A stretch of 64,000 bases of DNA. Source: Hymenobacter nitidus. GTDB lineage: Bacteria; Bacteroidota; Bacteroidia; Cytophagales; Hymenobacteraceae. Below, piece by piece: positions 42,842 to 50,644 of this stretch. Made by a program: the position numbers and the translations under genes. Where the stretch lies: NCBI RefSeq assembly GCF_020447315.1, contig NZ_JAJADQ010000007.1, positions 248,001 to 312,000 of the forward strand, written 5' to 3'. Position 1 is the stretch's first letter. Every line of letters begins with the position of its first letter. The notes under the pieces are model-generated. The model saw only the letters and a list, made by a program, of their open reading frames with translations, was not told where the DNA came from and did no database searches.

Positions 42842-45307
42842 TTAAAACTTGTACGCCACGCTGCCCACCACGCTACGCAGCTTCTGCGGATTCACGGTGG
42901 TGTAGCCTACCCAGTACTTCTGGTTGGTCAGGTTATCGACTTTGGCCGAAATCCGGAAGCGGGGCTGGTCGTAGAAGGCCGAGGCGTTCAGCACCGTGTA
43001 CTCGGGCAGGGTAAAGGTGCCAGCCGTCGTGTTCTGCACCAGGTTTTCGCTGGCGTAGTTGCCCCCGAAGCCCGCACCCAAACCCTGCAGCAGGCCGGTG
43101 GGCTGGCGGTAGCTCAGCCACAGGTTGGCCAGGTACGGCGACGAAGCCGTGTTAGGCCGCAGGCCGTTCACAGTTTCCGTCGCCCGCACCAGCTTCGAGT
43201 CGTTGTAGCTGAAGCCGGCCACCGCGTTGAAGCCCGCAAACGGGTTGGCAATCAGGCTGAGTTCCATACCCTGGCTGCGCTGGGTGCCATCCTGGCTCTG
43301 GGCGCCAAGGAAGCCCCCGGTTACGCCGCGCAGCACGTCCTTCACCTGAATAGCGTAGTAGCTCACCGTCGCGCTGACTTTGCCGTCGGCCGCGTCCAGC
43401 TTCACGCCGCCTTCCAGCTGGTTGGCCCGCTCGGGCGTGGCTGTGCGTGGCTGGCCGTTGGTATCGAAGTACGAGCCCAGGTTGTTGAAGCTGTTCTGGT
43501 AGTTGGCAAACAGCGACACGCGGTTCAGCACCGGCTGAAATACCACCCCAAACTTGGGCGACAACGTCGTTTGGCGGTACGCCGGCGCCGGGCCGTACAG
43601 AATGCCGCCCTTGTTATCGAAGTGGTCGAGGCGCAGGGCCGCCAGCACGCTGAGTCGCTCCGTTAGATTGAGCACGTCGGAAATGAAGGCGCTGTAGGTG
43701 TTCGACTTAGTGGTGTTGAGGTAGGAGGCCGCCCCGTTTTTGGCGTAAAACTCCGTGACGCCGGGGCCGCTGAAGGCCGAGTAGTCGTAGCCGGGCACGT
43801 TCAGCGGCACGGTGTCCACGATGCCGCCGAAGAAGTTCACGTCGTTGTTGATGCGCAGAAAATCCAGGCCCAGCACCACGCGGTTGCGCAGGTTGCCCAC
43901 CTGAAAGTCGCCGTTGAACAGCTGCTGCACCTCGTAGGTCGACACCGTGCTGTTGCGCGTCGACTGGTCGGCCCGAATCAGGGAGTTCATGCCGGGCGGG
44001 GGCGTCGGGTCGCCTTTCTTGGTCAGAGCCGCGTCCGAAATCAGGTAGAAGTAGGGTCCGAAGCCGTCGGAGAAGCTGTGGCCCACGGTCAGGTTGGTGG
44101 AGGACGTGAACCGGTCAGAAATCCGGTAGTTCACCTGCCCGAATACGTTGGCACTGCGCGAGCTTTGCGTCAGGCCGTTGCCGGTGTAGGAGTTCGTGTA
44201 GTCGAAGGGCAGGTCCTGCGCCTTAGAGATGCCCAGCTCGGCCACCGGCGAGTAGAAGAAAAACAGCTGCCGGCCCACGTTCTGGCTCTGGTACAGTTCG
44301 GCATCAAGGTTAATGGTCAGCCGGTCGGTGGGGCGGTACACCAGGCTGGGCGCCACGGCCAGGTTGCGGCCGAAGCCCTTGCTCTGGAAGTTGTCTTCGT
44401 ACTGATAAGCCGTGTTCAGGCGGAAAGCCAGGGTTTTGGGCCGGTCCGACGGGGCGTTGGGGTCTATCAGGTTCACGTCGGCGCTGAGGCGGTGGAAGCC
44501 GTAGCTGCCGGCCGCCACGCTCACTTCTCCCCCGAACGTATCCAGCGGCTTCTTCGTGACGCGGTTCATCAGACCGCCGTAGGAGGTCAGGGCGCTGCCA
44601 AACAGCGTGGCCGACGGACCCTTGATGACTTCCAGTTTCTCCAGGTTTACCGCGTCGATGTCGCTGGAAACCCCGCCCACGATGCCGTTGCGCAGGCGGC
44701 TCTGCAGAATAAAGCCCCGGCTATTGTAGAAGCCGCCACCGTCGCCGGCCCGGCCGGTGGCGTCCCACATGCGCTGCACGCCCGGGGCGTTGCGCACGGC
44801 ATCGTCCACCGAAAACACCAGCTGCTCGGTCAGCAATTCCTTGCCGATGGAGCTGTACACCTGCGGATTTTCCAGGTTGCTCAGCGGCATCTTACCCACG
44901 TACTCCGACTCGCGCCGCACGAATTTGTTGGTGTTCTTGCCTTCTACCACCACTTCGTTCAGCTGCTCGGTGCTTTCGGTCAGCACGAAGTTCTGGGTGC
45001 TGGCCTCGCCCGGCGCCAGGCGCAGCCGGCGCTCCTCGGTACCGTAGCCCACCAGCCGCACGTGCAGCGTGTAAGTGCCGGCCGCTACTCCCGGAATTTG
45101 AAAGTTGCCGTCCGCGTCGGTGTTAGCGCCCAGGGCCGTGCCCTTAATGCCGACGCCCGCGCCCGTCACCGGCTGCCCGGCCGGATTGGTAACCCGACCC
45201 TGAATAGTGGCCGTCTGGGCCTGCGCCACCAGCGCCAAAGCTGAAAATAGCAAGGTAAAAACGGCCAGCAGCAGCTGCCGGGACAGAAAAGAGAAGGAGT
45301 GTCGCAT
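42842..45307 (-). CDS. TonB-dependent siderophore receptor
   Basis: From ATG 45307 the product has 821 residues: signal peptide ending LVAQAQT, a carboxypeptidase-regulatory-like domain (about 32-112; IQGRVTNPAGQPVTGAGVGI), a plug with the conserved NAPGVQRMWDATGRAGDGGG and NLEKLEVIKGPSATLFGSAL, and a long barrel ending VVGSVAYKF. The plug sequence is typical of ferrichrome/ferrioxamine-type siderophore receptors. The PepSY gene downstream supports iron uptake. A tandem operator-like repeat lies 60-100 bp upstream. An alternative ATG at 45334 adds nine residues before the signal peptide. Confidence 0.92.
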   Translation of the reverse strand: MRHSFSFLSRQLLLAVFTLLFSALALVAQAQTATIQGRVTNPAGQPVTGAGVGIKGTALGANTDADGNFQIPGVAAGTYTLHVRLVGYGTEERRLRLAPGEASTQNFVLTESTEQLNEVVVEGKNTNKFVRRESEYVGKMPLSNLENPQVYSSIGKELLTEQLVFSVDDAVRNAPGVQRMWDATGRAGDGGGFYNSRGFILQSRLRNGIVGGVSSDIDAVNLEKLEVIKGPSATLFGSALTSYGGLMNRVTKKPLDTFGGEVSVAAGSYGFHRLSADVNLIDPNAPSDRPKTLAFRLNTAYQYEDNFQSKGFGRNLAVAPSLVYRPTDRLTINLDAELYQSQNVGRQLFFFYSPVAELGISKAQDLPFDYTNSYTGNGLTQSSRSANVFGQVNYRISDRFTSSTNLTVGHSFSDGFGPYFYLISDAALTKKGDPTPPPGMNSLIRADQSTRNSTVSTYEVQQLFNGDFQVGNLRNRVVLGLDFLRINNDVNFFGGIVDTVPLNVPGYDYSAFSGPGVTEFYAKNGAASYLNTTKSNTYSAFISDVLNLTERLSVLAALRLDHFDNKGGILYGPAPAYRQTTLSPKFGVVFQPVLNRVSLFANYQNSFNNLGSYFDTNGQPRTATPERANQLEGGVKLDAADGKVSATVSYYAIQVKDVLRGVTGGFLGAQSQDGTQRSQGMELSLIANPFAGFNAVAGFSYNDSKLVRATETVNGLRPNTASSPYLANLWLSYRQPTGLLQGLGAGFGGNYASENLVQNTTAGTFTLPEYTVLNASAFYDQPRFRISAKVDNLTNQKYWVGYTTVNPQKLRSVVGSVAYKF

Positions 45308-45365
45308 AAGGGTACTAGTGATTGAATGCTGCAAACCTCCGCACGGATCCTGACTTATCCAAGAT

Positions 45366-45409
45366 TATTTAGACAAATTACAAATAATATTTAGAATCGT
45401 TTCAAATAA
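45366..45409. promoter_or_regulatory. tandem 22-bp imperfect palindromes, operator candidate
   Basis: Units 45366-45387 and 45388-45409 abut exactly and agree at 17 of 22 positions. Each opens TATTTAGA and closes CAAATAA, making an imperfect palindrome. The block lies between the divergent siderophore receptor and TspO genes in an AT-rich stretch. By position, a Fur-like iron regulator is the natural candidate. Confidence 0.55.
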
Positions 45410-45483
45410 GCTTAAATCTGAGGAGCTTACTATTTCGTAGTACCTATATATTCCAACCCAAGCTTTCTACCCTTTTCCCTTTT

Positions 45484-46284
45484 ATGGAATTAACCGATCA
45501 TAGCATGCGAGTGCGCGCCCAGGCGCCCGTATCCGTTTGGCGCTGGCTGGCTTCGCTAAGTATTCTTGGCAACATTGGTTTGAACTACTGGGCCAATACG
45601 CATCCCTTCAATGGGCAAACGATGGGAGCCGTGTCGGCGCAGTACCCCACCCTGTTTACCCCGGCCGGCTACGCCTTCAGCATCTGGGGCCTTATCTTCC
45701 TGGCCCTGACCGTGTACGCCATTTGGCAGCTGCTGCCCGCGCAGCGCCACTTGTCCCTGCCCGGCGCTATTGCCCAGCCACTTGTTGTTGCCAGCGTAGC
45801 CACGGCCGCCTGGGTGGTGCTGTTTGCCTACGAGCTGATTGAGTTGAGCGTGCTGACGATGCTCATTATCCTGGCAGCCCTGATTCTGACCTATGGACGG
45901 GTGCGGCGCTATGTGCAGGCCAACAAGGTGCCACGCTGGGTCGGAGTGCCGTTTGCCCTGTACCTGGGCTGGATTTCGGTGGCCACGACCATCAACGTCA
46001 CCATTGGCCTGCGCGAGTTGGGCTGGCAGACCGAGCTCAACGTATCGGTACTGCTCACGCTGCTGATGCTGGCCGTGGTGGTAGGACTGGCCCTGACCAT
46101 CAGCAAGGTGTTTCGCGACCTGGTGTACCCGGCCGTGGTGGTGTGGGCGTTGGTGGCCATCTGGGTGGCGCAGCAGGGCCCGTATCCGGAACTGGGCTGG
46201 GCCGCGCTGGCCGGGGCCGGCGTAGTGGCGGCGGGCAGCATCTGGCTGGCTGTGCGCAAGTCGCGCCGCCGGGGCTCCAAGTAG
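45484..46284 (+). CDS. TspO/MBR family (tryptophan-rich sensory) membrane protein
   Basis: The 266-residue integral membrane protein has about seven hydrophobic helices, starting SILGNIGLNYWANTHPFNGQ and including FTPAGYAFSIWGLIFLALTV, which corresponds to the TspO signature region. Classic bacterial TspO has five helices in about 160 residues; this longer form is typical of several Bacteroidota and lineage relatives. TspO proteins bind porphyrins and are linked to oxidative and light stress. It is divergent from the siderophore receptor, so heme/iron control of both is conceivable but not shown. Confidence 0.75.
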   Translation: MELTDHSMRVRAQAPVSVWRWLASLSILGNIGLNYWANTHPFNGQTMGAVSAQYPTLFTPAGYAFSIWGLIFLALTVYAIWQLLPAQRHLSLPGAIAQPLVVASVATAAWVVLFAYELIELSVLTMLIILAALILTYGRVRRYVQANKVPRWVGVPFALYLGWISVATTINVTIGLRELGWQTELNVSVLLTLLMLAVVVGLALTISKVFRDLVYPAVVVWALVAIWVAQQGPYPELGWAALAGAGVVAAGSIWLAVRKSRRRGSK

Positions 46285-46360
46285 GGCAGAAGCGTCGTTG
46301 CTCGGGCGAATTATTGTTTCTTTGCGCCCAAACGATTCATTCCCCTCCCAACTTTCTCTT

Positions 46361-47125
46361 ATGCGCAAGAACATCGTCGCCGGCAACTGGAAAATGAACA
46401 TGACCTACCAGGACGGCCTCGCCCTGGTTTCGGAAATCACGAATATGGTAGCCGACGAGACGCTGGCCGCCAACGTGGAAGTGGTTATTGCCCCTCCGGC
46501 GCCGTTTCTGCACTCCATTGGCAAGCTGCTGGCCGAAGGTGGGCGGATTCATCTGGGCGCGCAAAACTGCCACCAGAAGGAAAGCGGGGCTTTCACCGGC
46601 GAGGTATCGGCCAAGCAGCTGCAGTCGGTGGGTGTGGAGTACGTGATTCTGGGCCACTCCGAGCGGCGCCAGTATTTCCACGAAGATGATGAGCTGCTGA
46701 GCCAGAAGCTGAAAGCCGTGCTGGCCGCCGGCCTGAAGCCTATCTTCTGCATCGGCGAAACGCTGGAAACGCGCGAGGCCGACGAAACCTTCGACTTCCT
46801 GGCGGCTCAGCTCAAAAACGGCCTGTTTCACCTATCCAATGAAGAGTTCGACCAGGTCGTAATTGCCTACGAGCCCATCTGGGCCATCGGCACGGGCAAA
46901 ACGGCAACCAGCGCCCAGGCCCAGGAAGTACACGCCTTTATCCGGGAGCAGATTGCCCGGGCCTACGACGCCGAAGCCGCTCTGAACACGACCATTCTCT
47001 ACGGCGGCTCGGCCAACGCCCAGAATGCCAAGGAGCTGTTCGGTCAGCCCGACGTGGATGGCGGCCTCATCGGCGGCGCCTCGCTCAAGTCGCGCGACTT
47101 CACCGAGATTATCAAGTCGTTTTAA
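46361..47125 (+). CDS. tpiA: triosephosphate isomerase
   Basis: The 254-residue glycolytic enzyme interconverts dihydroxyacetone phosphate and glyceraldehyde 3-phosphate. Active-site motifs are all present: NWKMN (Lys), GHSERR (His), YEPIWAIGTGKTA (Glu and loop 6), and YGGSANAQN plus GGLIGGASL for phosphate binding. The ATG at 46361 gives the conserved MRKNIVAGNWK start; an upstream in-frame start would add unrelated sequence. Confidence 0.98.
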   Translation: MRKNIVAGNWKMNMTYQDGLALVSEITNMVADETLAANVEVVIAPPAPFLHSIGKLLAEGGRIHLGAQNCHQKESGAFTGEVSAKQLQSVGVEYVILGHSERRQYFHEDDELLSQKLKAVLAAGLKPIFCIGETLETREADETFDFLAAQLKNGLFHLSNEEFDQVVIAYEPIWAIGTGKTATSAQAQEVHAFIREQIARAYDAEAALNTTILYGGSANAQNAKELFGQPDVDGGLIGGASLKSRDFTEIIKSF

Positions 47126-47143
47126 GGAATAAGATCCTGTTGA

Positions 47144-47187
47144 CAAGCTCCGCTGAGGCATTGTACGTGGCTTCAGCGGAGCTTTTT
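47144..47187 (+). terminator. terminator of tpiA
   Basis: AAGCTCCGCTGA and TCAGCGGAGCTT form a perfect 12-bp stem, extended by GC pairs, followed by TTT and TC, 18 bp after the tpiA stop. Confidence 0.9.
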
Positions 47188-47210
47188 CATTTCTGATCCT
47201 AGTGAGAGCT

Positions 47211-47927
47211 ATGAAATTTATTCCTGCCATGACCATGGCCGCGCTAGGTCTGCTGGCGGGGGCTTGTGGAACCGATTCGCCTGGGAATACTGCTGCCACG
47301 CCTCCTAAAGCGGCCCGGAATTCCGGTAAGGTCGCCAACGGATTGGCCGCCACCGATGCCTGTACCACACGACTGCGGGAGTTTCTGCGGTGGTATCTGG
47401 CTACAACGGACTATGAAAACCCGGACCCAAACCGGCTGGGATTTACCTTCAAAATTCCGGTGAATGCCCAAACTGACTCGGCAGTGGCGGCCAGTATTGC
47501 TCCAGATCAGGTAAGCCCCACCAACTACATGCAAGTCGATTGGCCCAGCGTTGACAACTACCTGGCGACCCTGGAAAAGTCGGGCTACTTCTCCCGGAGC
47601 TACCTGCAGGAAAAGAGGGCTTCCATCGAGCGGCGCGGCAAGGCTTTCGATGCCTCCCACCTGGAAGATGGGGAGCCGGAAGGCTTCGAAGCCGACGAAA
47701 TATTCTGGATGATGGAGCTGTATGCGCCCGCCGATATTGCCCTGCTGTCGGCTTACCGCAGCGCGCAGCTTAAGCCTGGCGCAGTGGCTTATCGGCTGCC
47801 CGCCGAGGGCGACCCTAATTTTCAGTTTTTGCTTTACACTAAAAAGGAGCAGGGGCGCTGCGTTATCGACAGCGTAGCTCACCTGCGCGACGGGCGGCCG
47901 GAAAGCATCCGGCGTCAAGTACTATAA
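47211..47927 (+). CDS. hypothetical lipoprotein
   Basis: From ATG 47211 the protein is 238 residues with a lipobox (LGLLAGAC, Cys at about 19) and a short low-complexity linker, then a globular region with CTTRLREFLRWYLATTDYEN and VDWPSVDNYLATLEKSGYFS. These resemble the DUF3828-like helical lipoproteins that often carry a helix ending in a WYL-type sequence, but the match is not conclusive. A nearby GTG at 47202 is an alternative start. It stands alone between tpiA and the DUF6150 gene. Confidence 0.65.
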   Translation: MKFIPAMTMAALGLLAGACGTDSPGNTAATPPKAARNSGKVANGLAATDACTTRLREFLRWYLATTDYENPDPNRLGFTFKIPVNAQTDSAVAASIAPDQVSPTNYMQVDWPSVDNYLATLEKSGYFSRSYLQEKRASIERRGKAFDASHLEDGEPEGFEADEIFWMMELYAPADIALLSAYRSAQLKPGAVAYRLPAEGDPNFQFLLYTKKEQGRCVIDSVAHLRDGRPESIRRQVL

Positions 47928-48019
47928 GATTTCGAACTTAGCGGCCGCTCCTGCGGGTTTAGCTGGCAGAGTCTTTGCCAACGGCTGACCACTACCGACT
48001 TTTCATTTTACGCTCCTTC

Positions 48020-48406
48020 ATGCTGGCTTCCCTGCTGCTCTCCGGTTTTCTGGCTCTGAACCCGTTTCGGGCTGCACCGTCCGTGCCTTTTGTGGCCCCA
48101 GTAGCGGCCCCGGCTAGCTCTATCGACGCGTGCCGGATTTACGGTTCCGTGTACCTGGAAACCGACCCGTACCGGCGCAGCTACTGCTTTGCCACCATCT
48201 ATCAGGAGCCCGAGGAAGCGTTTGCTGATTTGCTGGTGTATAAGGAAGACAATAAGCTCTTCGCCGACAAAGCCGGCTTCTGGTACCTGACGCCCACCCG
48301 CGACTTCGCCGACTACGTGCTGTTCGTGACCGATAAGCGCGCCTTAGCCGACTTTTCCGTTACCTACACCAAGTCCCGCTCCTTTGCCGGCTGCCGTAAG
48401 CAGTAG
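48020..48406 (+). CDS. secreted DUF6150 family protein
   Basis: From ATG 48020 the protein is 128 residues with a hydrophobic signal (LASLLLSGFLALNPFRA). The body ACRIYGSVYLETDPYRRS, FADLLVYKEDNKLFADKAGF and YLTPTRDFADYVLFVTDK matches the repeated beta motifs of DUF6150 proteins, ending with a second conserved Cys in FAGC. The two conserved Cys may form a disulfide. Function is unknown; the protein is likely periplasmic. Confidence 0.7.
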   Translation: MLASLLLSGFLALNPFRAAPSVPFVAPVAAPASSIDACRIYGSVYLETDPYRRSYCFATIYQEPEEAFADLLVYKEDNKLFADKAGFWYLTPTRDFADYVLFVTDKRALADFSVTYTKSRSFAGCRKQ

Positions 48407-48422
48407 CGCTTGTTATATAGCA

Positions 48423-48464
48423 ATCAAAAAGGCCCTTCCGAAGCATCGGAAGGGCCTTTTTGAT
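48423..48464. terminator. bidirectional terminator between DUF6150 and OmpA-family genes
   Basis: ATCAAAAAGGCCCTTCCG and CGGAAGGGCCTTTTTGAT form a perfect 18-bp stem with a six-nt loop and T runs on both strands. Confidence 0.93.
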
Positions 48465-48474
48465 TGCCAGGGCC

Positions 48475-49526
48475 TTACAGCTTTACCAGTTCTACGCGGC
48501 GGTTTTTGGCCTTGCCCGCTTCCGTGCCGTTATTGGCTATGGGCTTGTCGGGGCCGAAGCCCGCGGCCCGCAGGCGGCTGTCGGCAATGGCGTGCCCGGC
48601 CAGGTTAGCCACCACGGCCTGGGCCCGGGCTTCGGAAAGCTGCCGGTTGTGGGCCGCCGCGCCGGTATCATCGGTGTGGCCTTCCACGGACAGCCGCAGC
48701 CCCGGATTCTGCTGGAGCAGCTTCACCACTTCGGCTACCGTTGCCTCCGATTCGGGTTTGATGGTGGCCTTATCGGTGTCGAAGTTGATGTAGAGCGTGG
48801 CCTTGCCCTCAGAATCTAGTTTTTTTTTAAGTCGGCGGCTCCTACTACGGCGGCCTGCTGGGGCATGGCGGCACGTTCGGTCACGTTCAGCTTATACTGA
48901 TTATCGGAGGCCGTCTGCACCTGCACCCACACTTCCTTGTCCTTCTGCCGAATGACATAGGTATCGACTGGGCCGTACACGCTCAGCCCGCCACTGTGCT
49001 TGTTGTATTCCGTCTCGCCCATTTTCTTCAGGGTCTCATCAGGAATTTTGTCTGCCGACACCTTCACGCCGCCCAGGTTCTTGATCAGATTCTCGTAGTT
49101 GCGCTGTACCATCAGCTCCGAAGCGGCCTTCTCTGAATCGGCCGGGCGGTAGGTGCGGCGCACGATTTTGCCTTCCACGGGGATGATATTCTTGCCGTCG
49201 TAGACGTAGGTGCGGTCGAAGTCGAAGCCTACACTGTCGCTGTCGTAGCGGGTTTCGTAGCCTTTCAGCGGGCTCAGGTACGGGAAGGCGCCCAGATTGG
49301 CCGCCGAAACCGGCACGCTGTTCAGATCAAAGGTGGCATCGGGAGCAGCGGCGGCGGTTGCGGCCGTAGCTGGCGCAGCCTGGGGGGCGGGGGCTGCCGT
49401 GGCGGTGGCGGTTGCTGCGGGAGCGGCCGCCGTTTGGGTAGTTTCGGCGGTTTTGGCTTTGCAGCCCAATAGGGCTACGCTGCCGAAGAAGGTCAGGCTG
49501 GCGATGGAAAGGATAGTTTGTTTCAT
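48475..49526 (-). CDS. OmpA-family lipoprotein with reading frame broken at a run of nine A
   Basis: The first frame (49526 to 48816) encodes 236 residues: lipobox LLGC, an Ala/Thr/Pro-rich linker, and a domain with FPYLSPLKGYETRYDSDS and VYDGKNIIPVEGKIVRRTY; it stops at TAG right after AAAAAAAAAC. In the -1 frame translation continues as KLDSEGKATLYINFDTDKAT through a full OmpA peptidoglycan-binding domain (VEGHTDDTG, LSEARAQAVV, AGKAKNRRVELVKL) to 48475. Together they make a normal OmpA-type lipoprotein anchoring outer membrane to cell wall. The break may be a sequencing or real indel, phase variation, or programmed frameshifting. Confidence 0.8.
48820..48828 (-). other. nine-A homopolymer at the OmpA-gene frame break
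   Basis: Read on the minus strand the codons are TTA AAA AAA AAC TAG. Both A AAA AAA and A AAA AAC heptamers fit the X XXY YYZ form of bacterial -1 slippery sites, and a -1 shift joins the two halves in frame; a tenth A would do the same. Confidence 0.7.
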
Positions 49527-49784
49527 GTAAGATTGTTGGAAGGAGTGTGACTAGCCTGGCTGGCAGGCGAGTTGCAAATAAACGAGTATTTATATTATAT
49601 AATATTAGCAGGCTTATATCACCGGCCTCCTTTGCTCGGGCGCAAGGAACCGGAAGCAGGCCGCCCGCTGTTGCCGCAGACTGGCAATAAGCGGCTTGGT
49701 TGCGACGCACCCATTTTTTCGTGCGAACTTGCCATCTTAATTGCAGAAGCATTTTTCGCTTTTGCTGGCTCAACAACTGATAAG

Positions 49785-50615
49785 ATGGATTTTGTAGAAG
49801 TACGCGTACAAGCCCCCCGTGAACTGGCTGATATTCTGGTAGCTGAACTGGCCGAAGTGGGCTATGATACCTTCGAGGACAATGACGAAGGGTTCTGCGC
49901 CTACATCGGCGAGGGCGACTTCAACTCCGATGCCGTGGCCGAGGTAATGTCGCGCTACGAGGGCCTGGGCGAGCTGGGCTACGAGCACCGCGTGATTACG
50001 CGCCAGAACTGGAACGCCGAGTGGGAAAAGAATTTCCAGCCTCTCATCATTGCCGACCGGGTATCGGTGCGGGCCCCGTTCCACGACAAGCCTGAGGGCC
50101 TGGAGTACGAAATCGTGATTATGCCGCGCATGTCCTTTGGCACCGGCCACCACGAAACCACGGCGCTGATGATTGAGAACCAGCTCGACATCGACCACCA
50201 GGGCAAGCGCGTGCTGGATATGGGTTGCGGCACGGGCATTCTGGCCATCATGGCCGTGCACCTGGGGGCTGCCGAGGTGCTGGCCGTGGACGTGGAGCCC
50301 TGGACGGTGGAAAATGCGGCCGACAACGCCGCCGAAAATAACTGCACGAATATTGAGTGCCGCTTGGGTGGCGTGGAAGTATTGGAGGGCGAAGCGCCGT
50401 TCGATATCATCCTGGCTAACATCAACCGGAACGTGCTGCTTGAGGACATGCACGCCTATGCAGCCTTGCTGCCGCAGGGGCGTCCTATTCTTTTCAGCGG
50501 TTTTTATCAAGAGGACTTATCCAAGATTGAAGCCGAGGCGAAGAAACACGCATTGGTCTATCAATCACACCGAACCAAGAATAACTGGGTTTCGGCGATT
50601 TTCACGAAATTGTAG
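49785..50615 (+). CDS. prmA: ribosomal protein L11 methyltransferase
   Basis: The 276-residue enzyme (from ATG 49785) has the PrmA N-terminal domain, the SAM-binding motif VLDMGCGTGILAI, and the substrate motif LANINRNVLLEDM. It trimethylates ribosomal protein L11 using S-adenosylmethionine. The longer upstream open frame to 49572 lacks family sequence. The gene is divergent from the OmpA-family lipoprotein and 29 bp ahead of the 1781-residue exported protein. Confidence 0.95.
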   Translation: MDFVEVRVQAPRELADILVAELAEVGYDTFEDNDEGFCAYIGEGDFNSDAVAEVMSRYEGLGELGYEHRVITRQNWNAEWEKNFQPLIIADRVSVRAPFHDKPEGLEYEIVIMPRMSFGTGHHETTALMIENQLDIDHQGKRVLDMGCGTGILAIMAVHLGAAEVLAVDVEPWTVENAADNAAENNCTNIECRLGGVEVLEGEAPFDIILANINRNVLLEDMHAYAALLPQGRPILFSGFYQEDLSKIEAEAKKHALVYQSHRTKNNWVSAIFTKL

Positions 50616-50644
50616 CCGTCTTAGTAGGCCTTGACGGAAAAAGT

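Noticed and set aside
41594..43666. A 690-codon plus-strand open frame over the PepSY and siderophore receptor genes
   Set aside because: Both real genes on the minus strand have clear domains; the plus frame is their shadow.
46298..46324. TTG and TTTCTTTG pair as a tpiA promoter
   Set aside because: The -7 box has a mismatch and the spacing is only 16 bp, shorter than the consensus, so it is not listed as a feature.
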